A program made the position numbers and the translations under genes. From assembly GCF_003289945.1 (NCBI RefSeq), contig NZ_QMBP01000011.1, forward strand, positions 124,001-188,000: 64,000 nt of DNA, given 5' to 3'. Positions 52,045 through 60,489 of the stretch are shown in pieces. Source of the DNA: Mesorhizobium hawassense (GTDB taxonomy: Bacteria > Pseudomonadota > Alphaproteobacteria > Rhizobiales > Rhizobiaceae). A model generated the notes under the pieces. That model saw only the letters and a program-made list of their open reading frames with translations, did not search any database and was not told the DNA's origin. The stretch's first letter is position 1, and every line of letters begins with the position of its first letter.

Positions 52045-52795
52045 CGGGTTTTCGCGACCATGTTCCCGAGCGTGGCCGAGACCTGGGACGGCTATCTCAA
52101 CGACATCAACGGCTCGCATGTCGCCGTCGACCACACGATCGACGCGATCGACGATGCGGCCGGCGGCGCCATCGAGGAAGGATCGGTCGGCGGCGGCACC
52201 GGCATGAACTGCTACGCCTTCAACGGCGGCTCCGGCTCGGCGTCGCGGATCGTCGATTACGGCAATCGCTCCTATACGGTCGGGGTCTTCCTGCAGGCCA
52301 ATTTCGGCTCGCGCCAGGAGCTGAGCATCGCCGGCTTACCGCTTGGGGCTGAGCTCGCGACCGACAATCCGATGGAGGCCTACTTCAGCGGCGGCCCGAC
52401 GGGCGCCGGCTCCTGCACAGGCATAGTCGCCACCGACGCGCCGCTGCTGCCAGGGCAGTGCAAGGCGCCGGCCAGACGCGTAGCGCTCGGGTTGGCGCGT
52501 ACGGACACCGCCGGATCGCATTTCTCCGGCGATATTTTTCTCGCATTCTCGACCGCCAATCGGGATGTGCTCAACGGCCGTTTTCCGAAGGGCGCTGCAG
52601 GCGAAGATAGCTACAGCCGCATGGGGCCGCATGGACGGTTTCTATACGGCGGTCGTGCAGGCGACCGAGGAAGCCGTGCTCAATGCAATGATCGCCAACA
52701 TCGAGATGGTCGGCCGCGACGGCAATCGAACGCCTGCCCTGTCGCATGCCAAGGTTGCGGCGGCGCTCAAATCGCGCGGCATCATTGCCGGCTGA
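52045..52795 (+). pseudogene. Remnant of a P1-family (DmpA-type) aminopeptidase
   Basis: The reading frame from about 52060 encodes ETWDGYLNDINGSHVAVDHTIDAIDDAAGGAIEEGSVGGGTGMNCYAFNGG, then YTVGVFLQANFG, ATDAPLLPGQCKAPARRVALGLARTDT and FSGDIFLAFSTAN, all in the order of DmpA/BapA N-terminal nucleophile peptidases (S58). The catalytic region is GGGTGMNC; the usual G-S nucleophile further on is not in place. The first third of the protein is missing, and the last part (VVQATEEAVLNAMIANIEMVGRDGN) is in another frame after a shift near 52600-52640. It is a decayed, 5'-truncated gene. Confidence 0.8.
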
Positions 52796-52831
52796 CGGCT
52801 GCGGGCGCAGCTTTCTCGCCGGCAGTTGCCA

Positions 52832-52870
52832 TGCGAAAGGCCCCGGCGGAGAACGCCGGGGCCTTTCGCA
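52832..52870. terminator. Bidirectional terminator-like hairpin after glnII
   Basis: TGCGAAAGGCCCCGGCG (52832-52848) and CGCCGGGGCCTTTCGCA (52854-52870) form a perfect 17-bp stem over a 5-base loop. It separates the peptidase remnant from glnII; the T run is weak. Confidence 0.75.
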
Positions 52871-52912
52871 AATGGGCCTATCTACGCGCAGGCGCGGCTG
52901 CGCGGTGAGAAG

Positions 52913-53950
52913 TCAGGCGGCAGCCGAAACGGCGGCGGTCGAAACCTCCGAGATCGTCTTCAGGACCTGCGAGGCGATCTGGTAGGGGTCACCCTGCGAG
53001 TTCGGGCGGCGATCTTCCAGATAGCCCCTGTAGTCGTTCTTGACGAAGGAATGCGGCACGCGGATCGAAGCGCCGCGGTCGGCGACGCCGTAGGAGAACT
53101 TGTTCCACGGCGCGGTCTCGTGCTTGCCGGTCAGGCGCTTGTCGTTGTCCGGGCCGTAGACGGCGATGTGGTCCATCAGGTTCTTGTCGAACTGCGCCAT
53201 CAGCGCCTCGAAATAGGCTTTGCCGCCGACCTCGCGCATGTAGCTCGTCGAGAAGTTGCAGTGCATGCCCGAACCGTTCCAGTCGGTGTCGCCGAGCGGC
53301 TTGCAGTGGAATTCGATGTCGATGCCGTATTTCTCGGTCAGGCGCAGCAGCAGGTAGCGGGCCATCCACATCTGGTCGGCGGCCTTCTTGGAGCCCTTGC
53401 CGAAGATCTGGAATTCCCACTGGCCCTTGGCCACTTCAGCGTTGATGCCTTCATGGTTGATGCCGGCGGCGAGGCAGAGGTCGAGATGCTCCTCGACGAT
53501 CGTGCGGGCGACATCGCCGACGTTCTTGTAGCCGACGCCGGTGTAGTACGGGCCCTGCGGCGCCGGATAACCGCTTTCGGGGAAGCCCAGCGGACGACCG
53601 TCCTTGTAGAAGAAATACTCCTGCTCGAAACCGAACCAGGCGCCCTCGTCGTCGAGGATGGTGGCGCGCTTGTTGGAGGCATGCGGCGTCACGCCATCGG
53701 GCATCATGACTTCGCACATGACCAGCACGCCGTTGGTGCGCGCCGGATCTGGATAGACGGCGACAGGCTTCAGCACGCAGTCGGAGCTGTGGCCCTCTGC
53801 CTGGTTCGTCGAGGAACCGTCGAAGCCCCAAAGCGGCAGCTGCTCGAGCGTCGGGAACTCGGCAAACTCCTTGATCTGGGTCTTGCCGCGCAGGCTGGGG
53901 GTCGGGACGTATCCGTCGAGCCAGATATACTCGAGCTTGTATTTGGTCAT
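52913..53950 (-). CDS. glnII: Glutamine synthetase II (eukaryotic type)
   Basis: GSII is the heat-labile, non-adenylylated glutamine synthetase of rhizobia, used when nitrogen is limiting. The 345 residues start MTKYKLEYIWLDGYVPTPSLRGKT. They show WGFDGSSTNQAEGHSSD, FEQEYFFYKDGRPLGFP, the ATP region QWEFQIFGKG, and NGSGMHCNFSTSYMR, ending VPHSFVKNDYRGYLEDRRPNSQGDPY. It has its own -24/-12 promoter, so it is a predicted NtrC/RpoN target, and it is divergent from a gstI-like gene. Confidence 0.98.
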   Translation of the reverse strand: MTKYKLEYIWLDGYVPTPSLRGKTQIKEFAEFPTLEQLPLWGFDGSSTNQAEGHSSDCVLKPVAVYPDPARTNGVLVMCEVMMPDGVTPHASNKRATILDDEGAWFGFEQEYFFYKDGRPLGFPESGYPAPQGPYYTGVGYKNVGDVARTIVEEHLDLCLAAGINHEGINAEVAKGQWEFQIFGKGSKKAADQMWMARYLLLRLTEKYGIDIEFHCKPLGDTDWNGSGMHCNFSTSYMREVGGKAYFEALMAQFDKNLMDHIAVYGPDNDKRLTGKHETAPWNKFSYGVADRGASIRVPHSFVKNDYRGYLEDRRPNSQGDPYQIASQVLKTISEVSTAAVSAAA

Positions 53951-54028
53951 TCTAGAGCCTCTCGTTGCTTGATCGCCGCATGCGGTGTCGACGCATGGCC
54001 GGGCTAGCCGGCCTGCCGGTCGTTAAAA

Positions 54029-54045
54029 AGCAATTCGTATGCCAC
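54029..54045 (-). promoter_or_regulatory. Sigma-54 (-24/-12) promoter of glnII
   Basis: Read on the minus strand, GTGGCATACGAATTGCT has TGGCA at -24 and TTGCT at -12 with exactly 10 bp between GG and GC. Transcription should begin near 54018, giving a leader of about 68 bp. RpoN and NtrC control of glnII is established in rhizobia. Confidence 0.78.
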
Positions 54046-54140
54046 ACACGCCCCGTCGGGTGCGGCAAAATGGTCACGAGATCGTGTTGGATTTGCTGAG
54101 CCGTCTCAGCGCTGCGCCGAGATCAATCAGAATTGCGATA

Positions 54141-54157
54141 TGCATAAATAGTATGCA
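54141..54157. promoter_or_regulatory. NtrC-type dyad between glnII and gstI
   Basis: TGCATA-AATAG-TATGCA is a perfect 6-5-6 dyad with the TGCA-N9-TGCA spacing of NtrC sites. A weaker candidate, TGCGGC-AAAAT-GGTCAC, is at 54061-54077. Both lie between the two divergent sigma-54 elements, so one bound activator could serve both promoters. Binding is inferred. Confidence 0.55.
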
Positions 54158-54169
54158 GATACTGATCTT

Positions 54170-54186
54170 TTGGTAGGCATATTGCC
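54170..54186 (+). promoter_or_regulatory. Probable sigma-54 promoter of the gstI-like gene
   Basis: TTGGTAGGCATATTGCC keeps GG at -24 (54172-54173) and TTGC at -12 (GC at 54184-54185) with 10 bp between, though the -24 half has only TTGG-A-G of the consensus. Transcription should start near 54196, about 60 bp before the gene. Confidence 0.6.
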
Positions 54187-54258
54187 TAAATGACTCGCAG
54201 AACCTAGATTGTAGAAAAGGTGAATCGAAAAGCGCGCGAAGAAGAAAGGAGACAGGCA

Positions 54259-54453
54259 ATGGAGATCGTCTCCGCCCGTCCCACGGCGAAAATCCTGATG
54301 TTCCCGCTGGCAGGGCGCAGGCCTGCCTCAAATTTAGGCGCCAAGGCCAAATTCGCGGCAGAACTTGCAGCGCTTCGCGGCGAGCATGCCGACTTTGACG
54401 GCTGGTATCACGAAGCGGCCGTCGAGGAAGAAAACCAGCAGCGCGGGAGCTGA
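54259..54453 (+). CDS. GstI-like small protein (DUF2735), probable inhibitor of glnII translation
   Basis: This 64-residue protein has a strong ribosome site (AAGGAGA at 54246-54252). It reads MEIVSARPTAKILMFPLAGR, then a basic stretch RPASNLGAKAKFAAELAALRG and an acidic C-terminus FDGWYHEAAVEEENQQ. It is like the DUF2735 proteins restricted to Rhizobiales. In Rhizobium leguminosarum a small gene, gstI, is divergent from glnII, NtrC-regulated, and its product lowers GSII synthesis; size, place and promoter here agree. The identity as GstI is inferred from those and not from a residue comparison. A longer frame from 54220 is possible but lacks a ribosome site. Confidence 0.8.
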   Translation: MEIVSARPTAKILMFPLAGRRPASNLGAKAKFAAELAALRGEHADFDGWYHEAAVEEENQQRGS

Positions 54454-54476
54454 CCGGCTCTTGAGGTTCGGGCACG

Positions 54477-54512
54477 AAAAAGCCCGGCGCGAGCGCTCGC
54501 GCCGGGCTTTTG
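54477..54512. terminator. Bidirectional terminator between gstI-like gene and transporter
   Basis: AAAAGCCCGGCGCGA and TCGCGCCGGGCTTTT are perfectly complementary across a 4-8 base GC loop, with A and T runs on the outer sides. It can end transcription from both convergent genes. Confidence 0.9.
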
Positions 54513-54518
54513 TTTGAG

Positions 54519-56408
54519 TCAGTCCTTGCCGTGCAGGTCGGTGCCGAGCGTGTCCCTGACGAAGATCATGCCGATGATCAGCGACATCGCGGCGATCACC
54601 ACCGGATACCAGAGACCATAGTAGATATCGCCCTTGTAGGCGCTAAGCGCGAACACCGTCGCCGGCAGCAGGCCGCCGAACCAGCCATTGCCGATGTGAT
54701 AAGGCAGCGACATGCCGGTGTAACGGATACGGGTCGGGAACATCTCGACCAGGATCGCCGCGATCGGCCCGTAGACCATGGTCACGAACAGCACCAGTAT
54801 GAACAGGATGCCGATCGTCATCGGCCAGTTGATGGCCGCCGGATCGGCGGTCATGGCGAAGGCGCCGCCGCCCGGGATGGTATAGACGGTGACTTCCGGC
54901 GTGCCGGCTGCTTCATCCTTGGTCAAGAGCTTGTCGGCGATCGCCTTGTCGGTGGGAACCGTCGTCTTTTCGCCGCCACGGATGGCGGTCGCATCGAGCT
55001 TCAGTTCCGGATTGGCCGCGATGAAGGCGTCGAGCTTCTGATCCGCCACCTTGGCCGCGGCGCGCTTCAGCGGATAGCCGCCGTCCTTCAGCGACATGTT
55101 CACCGCTTTGACGAAGGCCGCGTCCTTGGCCTTGGCCTGGTCGCCGGCGGCGACGGCGTCATAGGAGTCCACTGTCTCGTTGCCGATCTTGACCGTGGCC
55201 GCCGTGCCAGGTGCTGCCGTCGAAACGACGTCGTAAGGCACCGAGTTCTTGGTCAGGAACGAGGTCGCGATATCGCAGGACGTCGTGAACTTCGCCGTGC
55301 CGACCGGATTGAACTGGAACCTGCAGTCGCCTGGTGCCGCGGTCACCGTGGCGCGCGTGTTCTGCTGCGCGGTGGCCAAAGCCGGGTTGGCGGCCCAAGT
55401 CAGCGCTTTGAACAACGGGAAGGTGCAGACGATGCCAAGCGCCAGGCCGGCCATGATGATCGGCTTGCGGCCGATCTTGTCTGACAGCCAGCCGAACACG
55501 ACGAAGAAGATCGAGCCGACCGCCAGCGCGATCGCGATCATGATGTTGACCGACTGCGCGTCGACCTTCAGCACGTTCGTCAGGAAGAACAGCGCGTAGA
55601 ACTGGCCGTTATACCAGATGACGGCCTGGCCGGCGGTGAGGCCGAGCAGCGCCAGCAGCGCGATCTTGGCGTTCTTCCATTGGCCGAAGGCTTCCGACAG
55701 CGGCGCCTTGGAGCCCTTGCCCTCTTCCTTCATGCGCAGGAAGGTCGGCGATTCGGAGAGCGACAGCCGGATCCAGATCGAAATGGTGAGCAGCAGGAAA
55801 GAAACGATGAAGGGAATGCGCCAGCCCCAGTCGGCGTAGGTTTCCTTGCTGAGCGAGCTCTGGGCAATCAGGATGACGATCAGCGACAGGAACAGGCCGA
55901 GAGTCGCCGTGGTCTGGATCCAGGAGGTGTAGTAGCCGCGGCGGTCGTCAGGCGCATGCTCGGCGACATAGGTCGCGGCGCCGCCATATTCGCCGCCGAG
56001 CGCCAGGCCCTGCAGCATGCGCAGTCCGATCAGGATTATGGGAGCCAAGATGCCCAACGTTGCGTAGCCGGGCAGCAAGCCGACCAGGAAGGTCGACAGG
56101 CCCATGATCGTCATGGTGACGAGAAAAGTATACTTGCGGCCGACGAGGTCGCCGAGGCGGCCGAAAAGCAGCGCGCCGAACGGTCGGACAAGGAAGCCGG
56201 CCGCGAAGGCGAGCAGCGCGAAGATGTTGCGCGTCGCCTCCGGGATCGCCGGACTGAAGAAGGTCGAGCCAATAAAGGCCGCCAGCGAGCCATAGAGGTA
56301 GAAATCGTACCATTCGAAAACGGTACCGAGCGAAGAGGCGAAGATGACTTTCTTCTCCTCTCGCGTCATGCCGCGGCTGGTTCCGCCGGCGGTCGAAGCC
56401 ATTGCCAT
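54519..56408 (-). CDS. MFS transporter, metabolite:H+ symporter (MHS) type, with a large extra loop
   Basis: This 629-residue inner-membrane transporter starts with FASSLGTVFEWYDFYLYGSLA, the MHS-family opening. It contains the MFS signatures FGRLGDLVGRKYTFLVTM and GWLSDKIGRKPIIMAG, and LQGLALGGEYGGAATYVAEHAP. About 190 residues (336-526) are inserted between two late membrane helices. This part has no hydrophobic helix, is Lys/Ala/Asp-rich, and has two cysteines (C362, C378), so it should lie on the periplasmic side. MHS members carry proline/betaine, alpha-ketoglutarate or dicarboxylates; the substrate here is unknown. Confidence 0.9.
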   Translation of the reverse strand: MAMASTAGGTSRGMTREEKKVIFASSLGTVFEWYDFYLYGSLAAFIGSTFFSPAIPEATRNIFALLAFAAGFLVRPFGALLFGRLGDLVGRKYTFLVTMTIMGLSTFLVGLLPGYATLGILAPIILIGLRMLQGLALGGEYGGAATYVAEHAPDDRRGYYTSWIQTTATLGLFLSLIVILIAQSSLSKETYADWGWRIPFIVSFLLLTISIWIRLSLSESPTFLRMKEEGKGSKAPLSEAFGQWKNAKIALLALLGLTAGQAVIWYNGQFYALFFLTNVLKVDAQSVNIMIAIALAVGSIFFVVFGWLSDKIGRKPIIMAGLALGIVCTFPLFKALTWAANPALATAQQNTRATVTAAPGDCRFQFNPVGTAKFTTSCDIATSFLTKNSVPYDVVSTAAPGTAATVKIGNETVDSYDAVAAGDQAKAKDAAFVKAVNMSLKDGGYPLKRAAAKVADQKLDAFIAANPELKLDATAIRGGEKTTVPTDKAIADKLLTKDEAAGTPEVTVYTIPGGGAFAMTADPAAINWPMTIGILFILVLFVTMVYGPIAAILVEMFPTRIRYTGMSLPYHIGNGWFGGLLPATVFALSAYKGDIYYGLWYPVVIAAMSLIIGMIFVRDTLGTDLHGKD

Positions 56409-56593
56409 TGATATTTCCTCCCGTGAGATCCCGTCTGTCCTCGATGGCTATGCGCCACCGTCCACGTTCCTCGAACGCGGACTCGAAAAAACGCAGCCAA
56501 CAAAGGAAGAAATGACAGAAAGGCCGGGTGAAAGGCACCGCGACGATGGGATTATGACTTTGGTATTAGGTGCGCTGCGAAAGCGGCGCCGCC

Positions 56594-57385
56594 TCAGCCT
56601 TGCAGCGCCTCGAGCAGACTGACCGCCGCCATCATGTCGCGCTTGCGGGCCGCGCGGCGCGCGGCGGCCTCGGCATCCTGCCCCCAATGCTCGATCTGCC
56701 AGTCCTCGTCGACATGGCCCGCCGCCCAGGCCTCCTCACCGTCGAGCTCGCCGAAATCGACGGCCAGAGCCAGCAGCGCCGAGCCGGTCAGCGCGGTCAT
56801 GACATGGATGGCGGCCAGCCGCATCGGCTCGGAACGCTGGCCAAGATGCGCGCCCAGAACGGCGATCGCCTCGCGCGGCTGCTCGACATGAATGACGCCT
56901 TCGGCAAGGTTGAAGCGCGCGCCGAGGTGACTGCGTGCCCAATCAAGAACTGGATCCCAAAGCTGGTTCTGCCGGTCGACAAGGCCCTGGGGCGCGTCGG
57001 CGCGGTAGCAAAGCAGATCGGAGGAAGCAAAACGCAGGACATCCTCCAGCACCGCCTGCGGGTCTGACGCGACGCCGTCGATTGCAGTGTTGACGAGACG
57101 CATCACCGGCATCGTCACGGGATCGATGACCTCGTTTTGCGCGCTGAATTCATCGGCCACGAGCACGGCGGCCTTTTCCGTCGGCAGCACCATCATGGCC
57201 TTGCCCGGCGTTCGCACCGGCCTGCCGTCGAGATGCACGGCAAAGCCGTTTTCCACCGGGACAACCGAGACAGCCTCATAGAAACGCTTCGGTAGCGGCG
57301 TCTTCATCTGGATCTGTGCGCGCCGCACAGGGTCGGGATCGGAGAGCAGCTTTCCGGCTTCGAGATCTTCGAGGATGTCGCGCAT
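56594..57385 (-). CDS. ATP12-family F1-ATPase assembly chaperone
   Basis: This 263-residue ATP12 chaperone binds the alpha subunit of F1 during assembly. Seen features are PLPKRFYEAVSVVPVENGFAVHLDGRPVRTPGKAMMVLPTEKAAVLVADEF and VMRLVNTAIDGV, then DLLCYRADAPQGLVDRQNQLWDPVLDW and TALTGSALLALAVDFGELDGEEAW, all characteristic. It is found in alphaproteobacteria and mitochondria. It lies 10 bp after the EamA transporter gene and is probably in the rluA operon. Confidence 0.92.
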   Translation of the reverse strand: MRDILEDLEAGKLLSDPDPVRRAQIQMKTPLPKRFYEAVSVVPVENGFAVHLDGRPVRTPGKAMMVLPTEKAAVLVADEFSAQNEVIDPVTMPVMRLVNTAIDGVASDPQAVLEDVLRFASSDLLCYRADAPQGLVDRQNQLWDPVLDWARSHLGARFNLAEGVIHVEQPREAIAVLGAHLGQRSEPMRLAAIHVMTALTGSALLALAVDFGELDGEEAWAAGHVDEDWQIEHWGQDAEAAARRAARKRDMMAAVSLLEALQG

Positions 57386-57395
57386 GTCGAACTCC

Positions 57396-58313
57396 TTAAA
57401 CCGTGGGCTGCCTGCGCGCCGGCCGGTTGACGATGATCAGGCCGGCGGCGATCAGCGCCAGCGCCAGGAAGATCCTGAGCGTGGGCGGCTCGCCCAACAG
57501 CACCGCGCCGCACAGGACGCCGAAGACCGGCGACAGGAAGGCGAAGCTCGACAAGCCGGCGGCCGGATAGCGCGTGAGCAGCCAGAACCACAACACATAA
57601 GTGAAGGCCACGATATAGAAAGACTGGAACAGCAGCGCCAGTGTCGGCAACGCCGCAACCGCGCGTAACGGCGGGCCGGCGAAAGGCATGACAAGCACGC
57701 CGACAATTGCGGCGCCGGCCAGTTGGTAAAGCAACAGCTTCTCGGCGCTGGTCTCCACCAGTTTCGACCGCTTGATGACGATGCTGGTCGTCGCCCAGAG
57801 CACGCCGGAGCCCAGGCTGAGCAGATCGCCCGTCAGCGTCCTGTCAGCGCCGGTGACAATGCCATCCGAGAAGACAGCCACCAGGCCGCAGAAAGCAAGA
57901 AGGAGACCGCCGAACTTGCGCGCGTTGATGCGCTCGCCGAGCAGGAAATGGCCGCCGATCAGAACCCAGAACGGCATGGTGTTGACCAGGAGCGTGTTGC
58001 GGGCGACGGTCGTGTATTCCAGCCCTATATAGAGGCACAGGAACTCGACGCCGAAGAGCGCGCCGACGGCGATGCCGGCACCAAGCGTGCCGTCCGCTTC
58101 GAACAGCTTGATGCCGCGCATCCGGCACCAGCCGAGCACGCATAGCCCTCCGAGAACCGAGCGCGCGATCGAGACGAAGACGGGGCCGTAGCCGGCGTAG
58201 GAGACCTTGGCGGCGACGTAGTTCAACCCCCAGGAAAAGGTCAGGCCGACCATGATGACCGCCGCGGTCATGTCGACCGCGTCGCGGCGATCTATTTCGG
58301 CAGCGGTGGTCAT
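57396..58313 (-). CDS. EamA/DMT family transporter
   Basis: This 305-residue drug/metabolite transporter has about ten membrane helices and two EamA repeats (from VGLTFSWGLNYVAAKV, and from LLSLGSGVLWATTSIVIKRS). The substrate is unknown. It overlaps the small membrane gene upstream by 4 bp and is followed by the ATP12 gene, so it belongs to the rluA-containing operon. Confidence 0.9.
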   Translation of the reverse strand: MTTAAEIDRRDAVDMTAAVIMVGLTFSWGLNYVAAKVSYAGYGPVFVSIARSVLGGLCVLGWCRMRGIKLFEADGTLGAGIAVGALFGVEFLCLYIGLEYTTVARNTLLVNTMPFWVLIGGHFLLGERINARKFGGLLLAFCGLVAVFSDGIVTGADRTLTGDLLSLGSGVLWATTSIVIKRSKLVETSAEKLLLYQLAGAAIVGVLVMPFAGPPLRAVAALPTLALLFQSFYIVAFTYVLWFWLLTRYPAAGLSSFAFLSPVFGVLCGAVLLGEPPTLRIFLALALIAAGLIIVNRPARRQPTV

Positions 58314-58516
58314 TGCTTCGATTGGCTTTCCAGTTTTGCGAGCAGCGCCTTCAGCGCCTCAGTGTTTTGTCTGACCGCCTCGGTGTTCTCACGTCCAACC
58401 TCGGCCATCGAGCCCTGCCTGGTCGCAATCCGCCGCGTGTAGGCAAACCACACAGCGAAAACCAGGATGAATGGCAACCATCCGATCAACTGGCTGGTAA
58501 CGGTAGATCCTTCCAT
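58310..58516 (-). CDS. Small membrane protein with C-terminal coiled coil
   Basis: This 68-residue protein has one membrane helix (LIGWLPFILVFAVWFAYTRRI, about 10-30) followed by a polar repeat-like helix, ENTEAVRQNTEALKALLAKLES, that should form a coiled coil. The family is not named in my knowledge. It lies between rluA and the EamA gene and overlaps the latter by 4 bp, so it is co-translated. Confidence 0.75.
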   Translation of the reverse strand: MEGSTVTSQLIGWLPFILVFAVWFAYTRRIATRQGSMAEVGRENTEAVRQNTEALKALLAKLESQSKQ

Positions 58517-58531
58517 TGTTGCGCCCCCTGT

Positions 58532-59512
58532 TCAGTCTTCCGCGCTCTGTTCGTCGAAGCCGAGCAGGTTCCAGCTCTGGCGCATATGCGGCGGCATCGG
58601 CGCGGTGACGTCGATCACACCCTGGTCCGGATGCGGGATGACGATGCGGCGCGCATGCAGATGCAGCCGGTTCTGCATGCCGCCCGGAAAGTCCCAATTG
58701 GTGTCGGCCTCGAAATATTTGGGATCGCCGATGATCGGACAGCCGATGTGGGCGGCGTGGACGCGCAGTTGGTGCGTGCGGCCGGTGTAAGGCTCCATCT
58801 CCAGCCAGGACAGCGACTGCGCCGCCTGCTCGACGACGCGATAGTAAGACACGGCATGGTCGGCGCCCTTCTCGCCATGCTTGGCGATGCGCACGCGGTC
58901 GCCGTCCGGCGTCGCCTCCTTGATCAGCCAGGTCGAGATCTTGTCCTCGCGCTTCGGCGGCACACCCTTGACCAGCGCCCAATAGGTCTTCTTGGTCTCG
59001 CGCGCCCGGAACGCTTCCGAGAGCTTCATCGCGGCAAGACGGGTGCGGGCAACGACCAGCACCCCTGAGGTGTCGCGGTCGAGACGGTGAACGAGACGCG
59101 GCTTCTCGCCCTTCTGGTTGCGCCAAGCCTCCAGCATGTCGTCGACATTGCGGGTGACGCCCGAACCGCCCTGCACGGCCAAGCCTGCCGGCTTGTTGAA
59201 GACGAAGACTTTCGGGTCCTCGTGCAAGAGCATCTTGGCCAGCACATCGGCATCGCCCTGGTTGCGGATCGAGTGGCCGGTGAGCGGTGCGTCACCCTTC
59301 TTGTCGACGTCGAGCGGCGGGATGCGCACCGTCTGGCCGGGTTCGACGCGTGTATCTGCCTTCGCCCGGCCGCCATCGACGCGGATCTGGCCCGAGCGCA
59401 AGAGCTTCTGCAGGTGGCCGAAGCCGAGGCCCGGAAAATGGACCTTGAACCAGCGGTCGAGCCGCATGCCCGCCTCGCCGGCCTCCACCGTGATCTGTTC
59501 AACACCTGCCAT
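58532..59512 (-). CDS. RluA-family pseudouridine synthase
   Basis: This enzyme converts uridine to pseudouridine in rRNA or tRNA. The 326 residues have an N-terminal S4 RNA-binding domain (AGMRLDRWFKVHFPGLGFGHLQKLLRSGQIRVDG) and the catalytic motif PRLVHRLDRDTSGVLVVARTR (active aspartate in HRLDRDTSG), then EPYTGRTHQLRVHAAHIGCPIIGD. The S4 fusion matches RluC/RluD. The exact site is not determined by sequence alone. Confidence 0.93.
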   Translation of the reverse strand: MAGVEQITVEAGEAGMRLDRWFKVHFPGLGFGHLQKLLRSGQIRVDGGRAKADTRVEPGQTVRIPPLDVDKKGDAPLTGHSIRNQGDADVLAKMLLHEDPKVFVFNKPAGLAVQGGSGVTRNVDDMLEAWRNQKGEKPRLVHRLDRDTSGVLVVARTRLAAMKLSEAFRARETKKTYWALVKGVPPKREDKISTWLIKEATPDGDRVRIAKHGEKGADHAVSYYRVVEQAAQSLSWLEMEPYTGRTHQLRVHAAHIGCPIIGDPKYFEADTNWDFPGGMQNRLHLHARRIVIPHPDQGVIDVTAPMPPHMRQSWNLLGFDEQSAED

Positions 59513-59664
59513 GACTACGCTTTTCCGTTTGAAAGCGGCGCCATAGCACTAAGGCGAACAGGTTGCGAGCCAAAGACCCAACAAAGCGCGACGATTACCC
59601 CAAACAGCGCGGCGCCTCATCAACGACGATATCGGCCGAACCAGAACAACAACCGAATGCCAAA

Positions 59665-60489
59665 TCAGTTGGCGGCCTTCGGCTTGGACGAGCCGATCAT
59701 CTTCCAATTCTTGTAGAAGACGGAATTGATGCGCTCGACGCTGACCGAGACGATGGCCAGCAGGCCGGCGATCAGGCCCGGGAACGGGGACGGGCGGATG
59801 ATGTCGACGAAGACGCAATAGCGGCGGCCGTCATACTCGTTGACCGAGCGGTGAAACAGCGTGTCATCGAAGATGAACAGCGGGTTCTCGTGCCAGTAGT
59901 TCTTCCTGCTGCCGCACTGGACGAAGATCTCGGCTTTCACCGGGATCAGATTGTAGAGGATGCGCAGGCTCAGCCGCAGCGGACCGAAATGCCAGGACGT
60001 GGATTCGCCCTTGCTGAAAACCGATACGGCGATCGTCTTGATGTATTTGTAGTCCTTGTTGAATTCAGGAACGTTGTCGATCTTGTGCTTGCCGTACCAC
60101 TGGTAGACATACATGCCGCGCCGGCCGGCGCCGAAATTGGCATCGATGTCGGCGATGATCTCGTCCTTGCGGGACTTGAAGACGCCCAGCACCTCGTTGA
60201 TCTCGCGCTGATAGTCCTCCGGGAACTGCTCGGGCTTCCAGACGCCGGGGTTGCGGTAGCAGAGAAGGTCGACGATCAGATTGAAGGGCGACAGCAGCCA
60301 GGTGAACAGCCCGTTGCCGAGGAAATAACGCTCGAACAGGTTGCGGTCCTTCTGGTCGTTGCGCATGACGTCGATCAGGCCGCAGGCGACCCAGATCGTC
60401 GTCAGGATCGGGATGAAATAGAAGGCGAGCGCGAGCACCACGACCGCGATGGCAGCCTTGCGGAGCGTCTTGACGGTTTGTTTTGTCAT
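59665..60489 (-). CDS. Aspartyl/asparaginyl beta-hydroxylase-domain membrane protein
   Basis: This 274-residue protein has an N-terminal membrane helix (AAIAVVVLALAFYFIPILTTIWVACGL) and an Asp/Asn beta-hydroxylase-like (cupin-type, Fe(II)/2-oxoglutarate) domain. The domain shows WHFGPLRLSLRILYNLIPV, the iron-site region WHENPLFIFDDTLFHRSVNEYDGRRYCVFVDI, and a C-terminal helix. Homologues in rhizobia include OlsC and LpxO, which hydroxylate ornithine lipids or lipid A, so a lipid role is likely. The ATG at 60489 is preferred over a TTG 33 bases upstream. Confidence 0.88.
   Translation of the reverse strand: MTKQTVKTLRKAAIAVVVLALAFYFIPILTTIWVACGLIDVMRNDQKDRNLFERYFLGNGLFTWLLSPFNLIVDLLCYRNPGVWKPEQFPEDYQREINEVLGVFKSRKDEIIADIDANFGAGRRGMYVYQWYGKHKIDNVPEFNKDYKYIKTIAVSVFSKGESTSWHFGPLRLSLRILYNLIPVKAEIFVQCGSRKNYWHENPLFIFDDTLFHRSVNEYDGRRYCVFVDIIRPSPFPGLIAGLLAIVSVSVERINSVFYKNWKMIGSSKPKAAN

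Noticed and set aside
51988..52059. An N-terminal extension of the peptidase remnant
   Set aside because: It runs through the glnA terminator hairpin and does not resemble the missing part of DmpA.
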